Assembly: GCA_030744635.1 (NCBI GenBank)
Contig: JASLQE010000152.1
Location: forward strand, 1-5,225
Direction of reading: 5' to 3'
Length of the DNA: 5,225 bases
Source: Dehalococcoidia bacterium
Lineage (GTDB): Bacteria; Chloroflexota; Dehalococcoidia; JACVQG01; JAHKAY01
Part shown: one piece after another, positions 4,146 to 5,225 of the stretch
Numbering within the stretch: position 1 is the first letter of the stretch
How the letters are laid out: every line of letters starts with the position of its first letter
Notes under the pieces: model-generated
The model's database searches: none
The model's input: the letters and a program-made list of their open reading frames with translations, nothing else
Told to the model about the DNA's origin: nothing
Program-made: the position numbers and the translations under genes

Positions 4146-5225
4146 ATGAATGTTGCGATGGACCAGTTCGCTCAGGTAGCACGCTCTCCTGGCGACTGGC
4201 TCAAGGCATGGAAAGCCGGCTCCGGGAAGAAGGTCATCGGCTGCTTCCCCCTTTATATTCCCGAGGAGCTTATCCATGCAGCCGGCATGCTGCCGGTAGT
4301 GCTCCAGGGTAGCGACAAGCCCGTCACCCGTGCCGGTGAATACCTCCATTCCAATGTGTGCCACCCGGTGCAGGGCAACTTTGACCAGGCACTTCGCGGT
4401 GAGATGGACTATGTGGATGGCGTGGCCTTTGCCGATATCTGCGAGCAGGCAAAGCGCGCCTCCAGCCTGTGGCGGCTGTACCACACCTTCCCTTACCGGT
4501 TCAATTTCCTGTTCCCCCATGTGCTCAACTCCCCGGCGGCCTCGCCTTACATGATAAAGGAGCTGGGCCGATTCAAACGGTCATTGGAAGAGTTCTCAGG
4601 CCGTAAGATTGCCTCCGGGGCCCTGGCCCAGAGCATCGCACTTTACAACCGCACCCGGGAGCTGCTGGCCGAGCTCTACCGGCGGCGGCAGCAGTCGCCC
4701 GGCAGCTTCACTGTAGCTGAGGTGGCCCGGATTATGGCTGCCGCCCAGACCATGCCCAAAGAGGACTTCAACCCTCTGCTGAAGACGTACCTGGCAGGCA
4801 AGGATGCCACGGCCGGGGCCGGTGACCGTGTGCCGCTGCTGCTGGCCTGTAACCAGTGTGAGGACCTGGAGCCCGGCATGGCCGAAACAGTGGACGGGGT
4901 AGGCGCACTCGTGGTTAACGATGATCTTTACCCCGGCTACCGCTACTTCGCCACCCCGGTGCCCCCTGTGCAACAGAACGGGGACCCGCTGAAGGTGCTG
5001 TCACAGGCCCATTTCAGCCTACCCGCCTGCCCCACCCGCCATAACCCGGTAAATAACTGGGGCCAACACTTGATAGACAGGGCCAGGCAGAGCGGGGCCA
5101 AAGGGGTGGTGTTGTTGATGCAACAGTTCTGCGAAATCCACTATTTTGAATACCCCCTGGTCAAGGACCGCTTCGCTCAGGAGGGGATGCCCCTCCTCAT
5201 GCTGGAGACCGACCATGGCGGGGCG
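4146..5225 (+). CDS. 2-hydroxyacyl-CoA dehydratase / benzoyl-CoA reductase family iron-sulfur subunit (3' end outside window)
   Basis: The frame stays open for 360 codons and leaves the window without a stop. Family members usually have about 370-430 residues, so little is probably missing. It opens with a short helix, then WLKAWKAGSGKKVIGCFPLY and PEELIHAAGMLPV, the typical N-terminal pattern of the HgdB/BcrC (FldB/FldC) superfamily. These subunits hold a [4Fe-4S] cluster and, powered by an ATP-dependent activator, carry out radical dehydration of 2-hydroxyacyl-CoA or reduction of benzoyl-CoA. Candidate cluster cysteines are Cys72 (SNVCHP), Cys99 (ADICEQAKRAS), Cys295 (LPACPTR) and Cys329 (QQFCEIHYFEYP). 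The second domain has VVNDDLYPGYRYF and GMPLLMLETDHG. An unusual CNQC (235-238) sits where relatives often have a glycine-rich turn. The substrate cannot be told, and the partner subunit and activator, if adjacent, lie beyond 5225. Confidence 0.9.
   Translation, partial: MNVAMDQFAQVARSPGDWLKAWKAGSGKKVIGCFPLYIPEELIHAAGMLPVVLQGSDKPVTRAGEYLHSNVCHPVQGNFDQALRGEMDYVDGVAFADICEQAKRASSLWRLYHTFPYRFNFLFPHVLNSPAASPYMIKELGRFKRSLEEFSGRKIASGALAQSIALYNRTRELLAELYRRRQQSPGSFTVAEVARIMAAAQTMPKEDFNPLLKTYLAGKDATAGAGDRVPLLLACNQCEDLEPGMAETVDGVGALVVNDDLYPGYRYFATPVPPVQQNGDPLKVLSQAHFSLPACPTRHNPVNNWGQHLIDRARQSGAKGVVLLMQQFCEIHYFEYPLVKDRFAQEGMPLLMLETDHGGA

Noticed and set aside
4035..4520. Leftward 161-codon frame opposite the dehydratase start
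   Set aside because: It crosses the divergent promoter region and lies antisense to the conserved dehydratase N-terminus, with no recognisable domain.

Overview
The window looks like a fairly GC-rich, anaerobic bacterial chromosome. The 2-hydroxyacyl-CoA dehydratase family protein, the small cytochrome c lipoprotein, the consensus sigma70-type promoters and the short leaders would all fit an anaerobe such as a Dehalococcoidia-like member of Chloroflexota. That placement is an inference from gene content only and is not secure.

Left part (1-3002, minus strand): a compact cluster transcribed leftward in the order aroH (chorismate mutase), aroF (DAHP synthase with an N-terminal regulatory domain), ribF (riboflavin kinase/FAD synthetase), tyrS (type 2 tyrosyl-tRNA synthetase, cut by the window edge). 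aroH and aroF are 4 nt apart, and the aroF ribosome binding site lies inside the aroH end. ribF and tyrS share an ATGA stop/start overlap. A TTGACA-N17-TAAATT promoter precedes aroH, and a weaker candidate promoter lies in the aroF-ribF gap. aroF makes the first shikimate-pathway intermediate, aroH turns chorismate into prephenate, and tyrS uses the resulting tyrosine; ribF is a flavin-cofactor gene with no direct link to that pathway.

Middle part (3003-4061, minus strand): a broken gene for a small diheme c-type cytochrome lipoprotein. It keeps its promoter, ribosome binding site, lipoprotein signal peptide, both CxxCH haem motifs and a strong terminator. The reading frame is destroyed by a short inserted element of about 150 bp with perfect 16-bp inverted ends (3705-3860) and, separately, by a one-base frameshift near 3578-3600. 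Removing a net 150 bp and adding one base gives a 251-residue frame with one remaining TAG codon at the insertion point.

Right part (4062-5225, plus strand): a divergent promoter pair whose two perfect TTGACA -35 boxes are 18 bp apart. The rightward promoter drives a 2-hydroxyacyl-CoA dehydratase/benzoyl-CoA reductase-type iron-sulfur subunit, open for 360 codons up to the window edge.

The unusual part of the window is the inserted MITE-like element, the decaying cytochrome gene around it, and the divergent control region it shares with the dehydratase gene.
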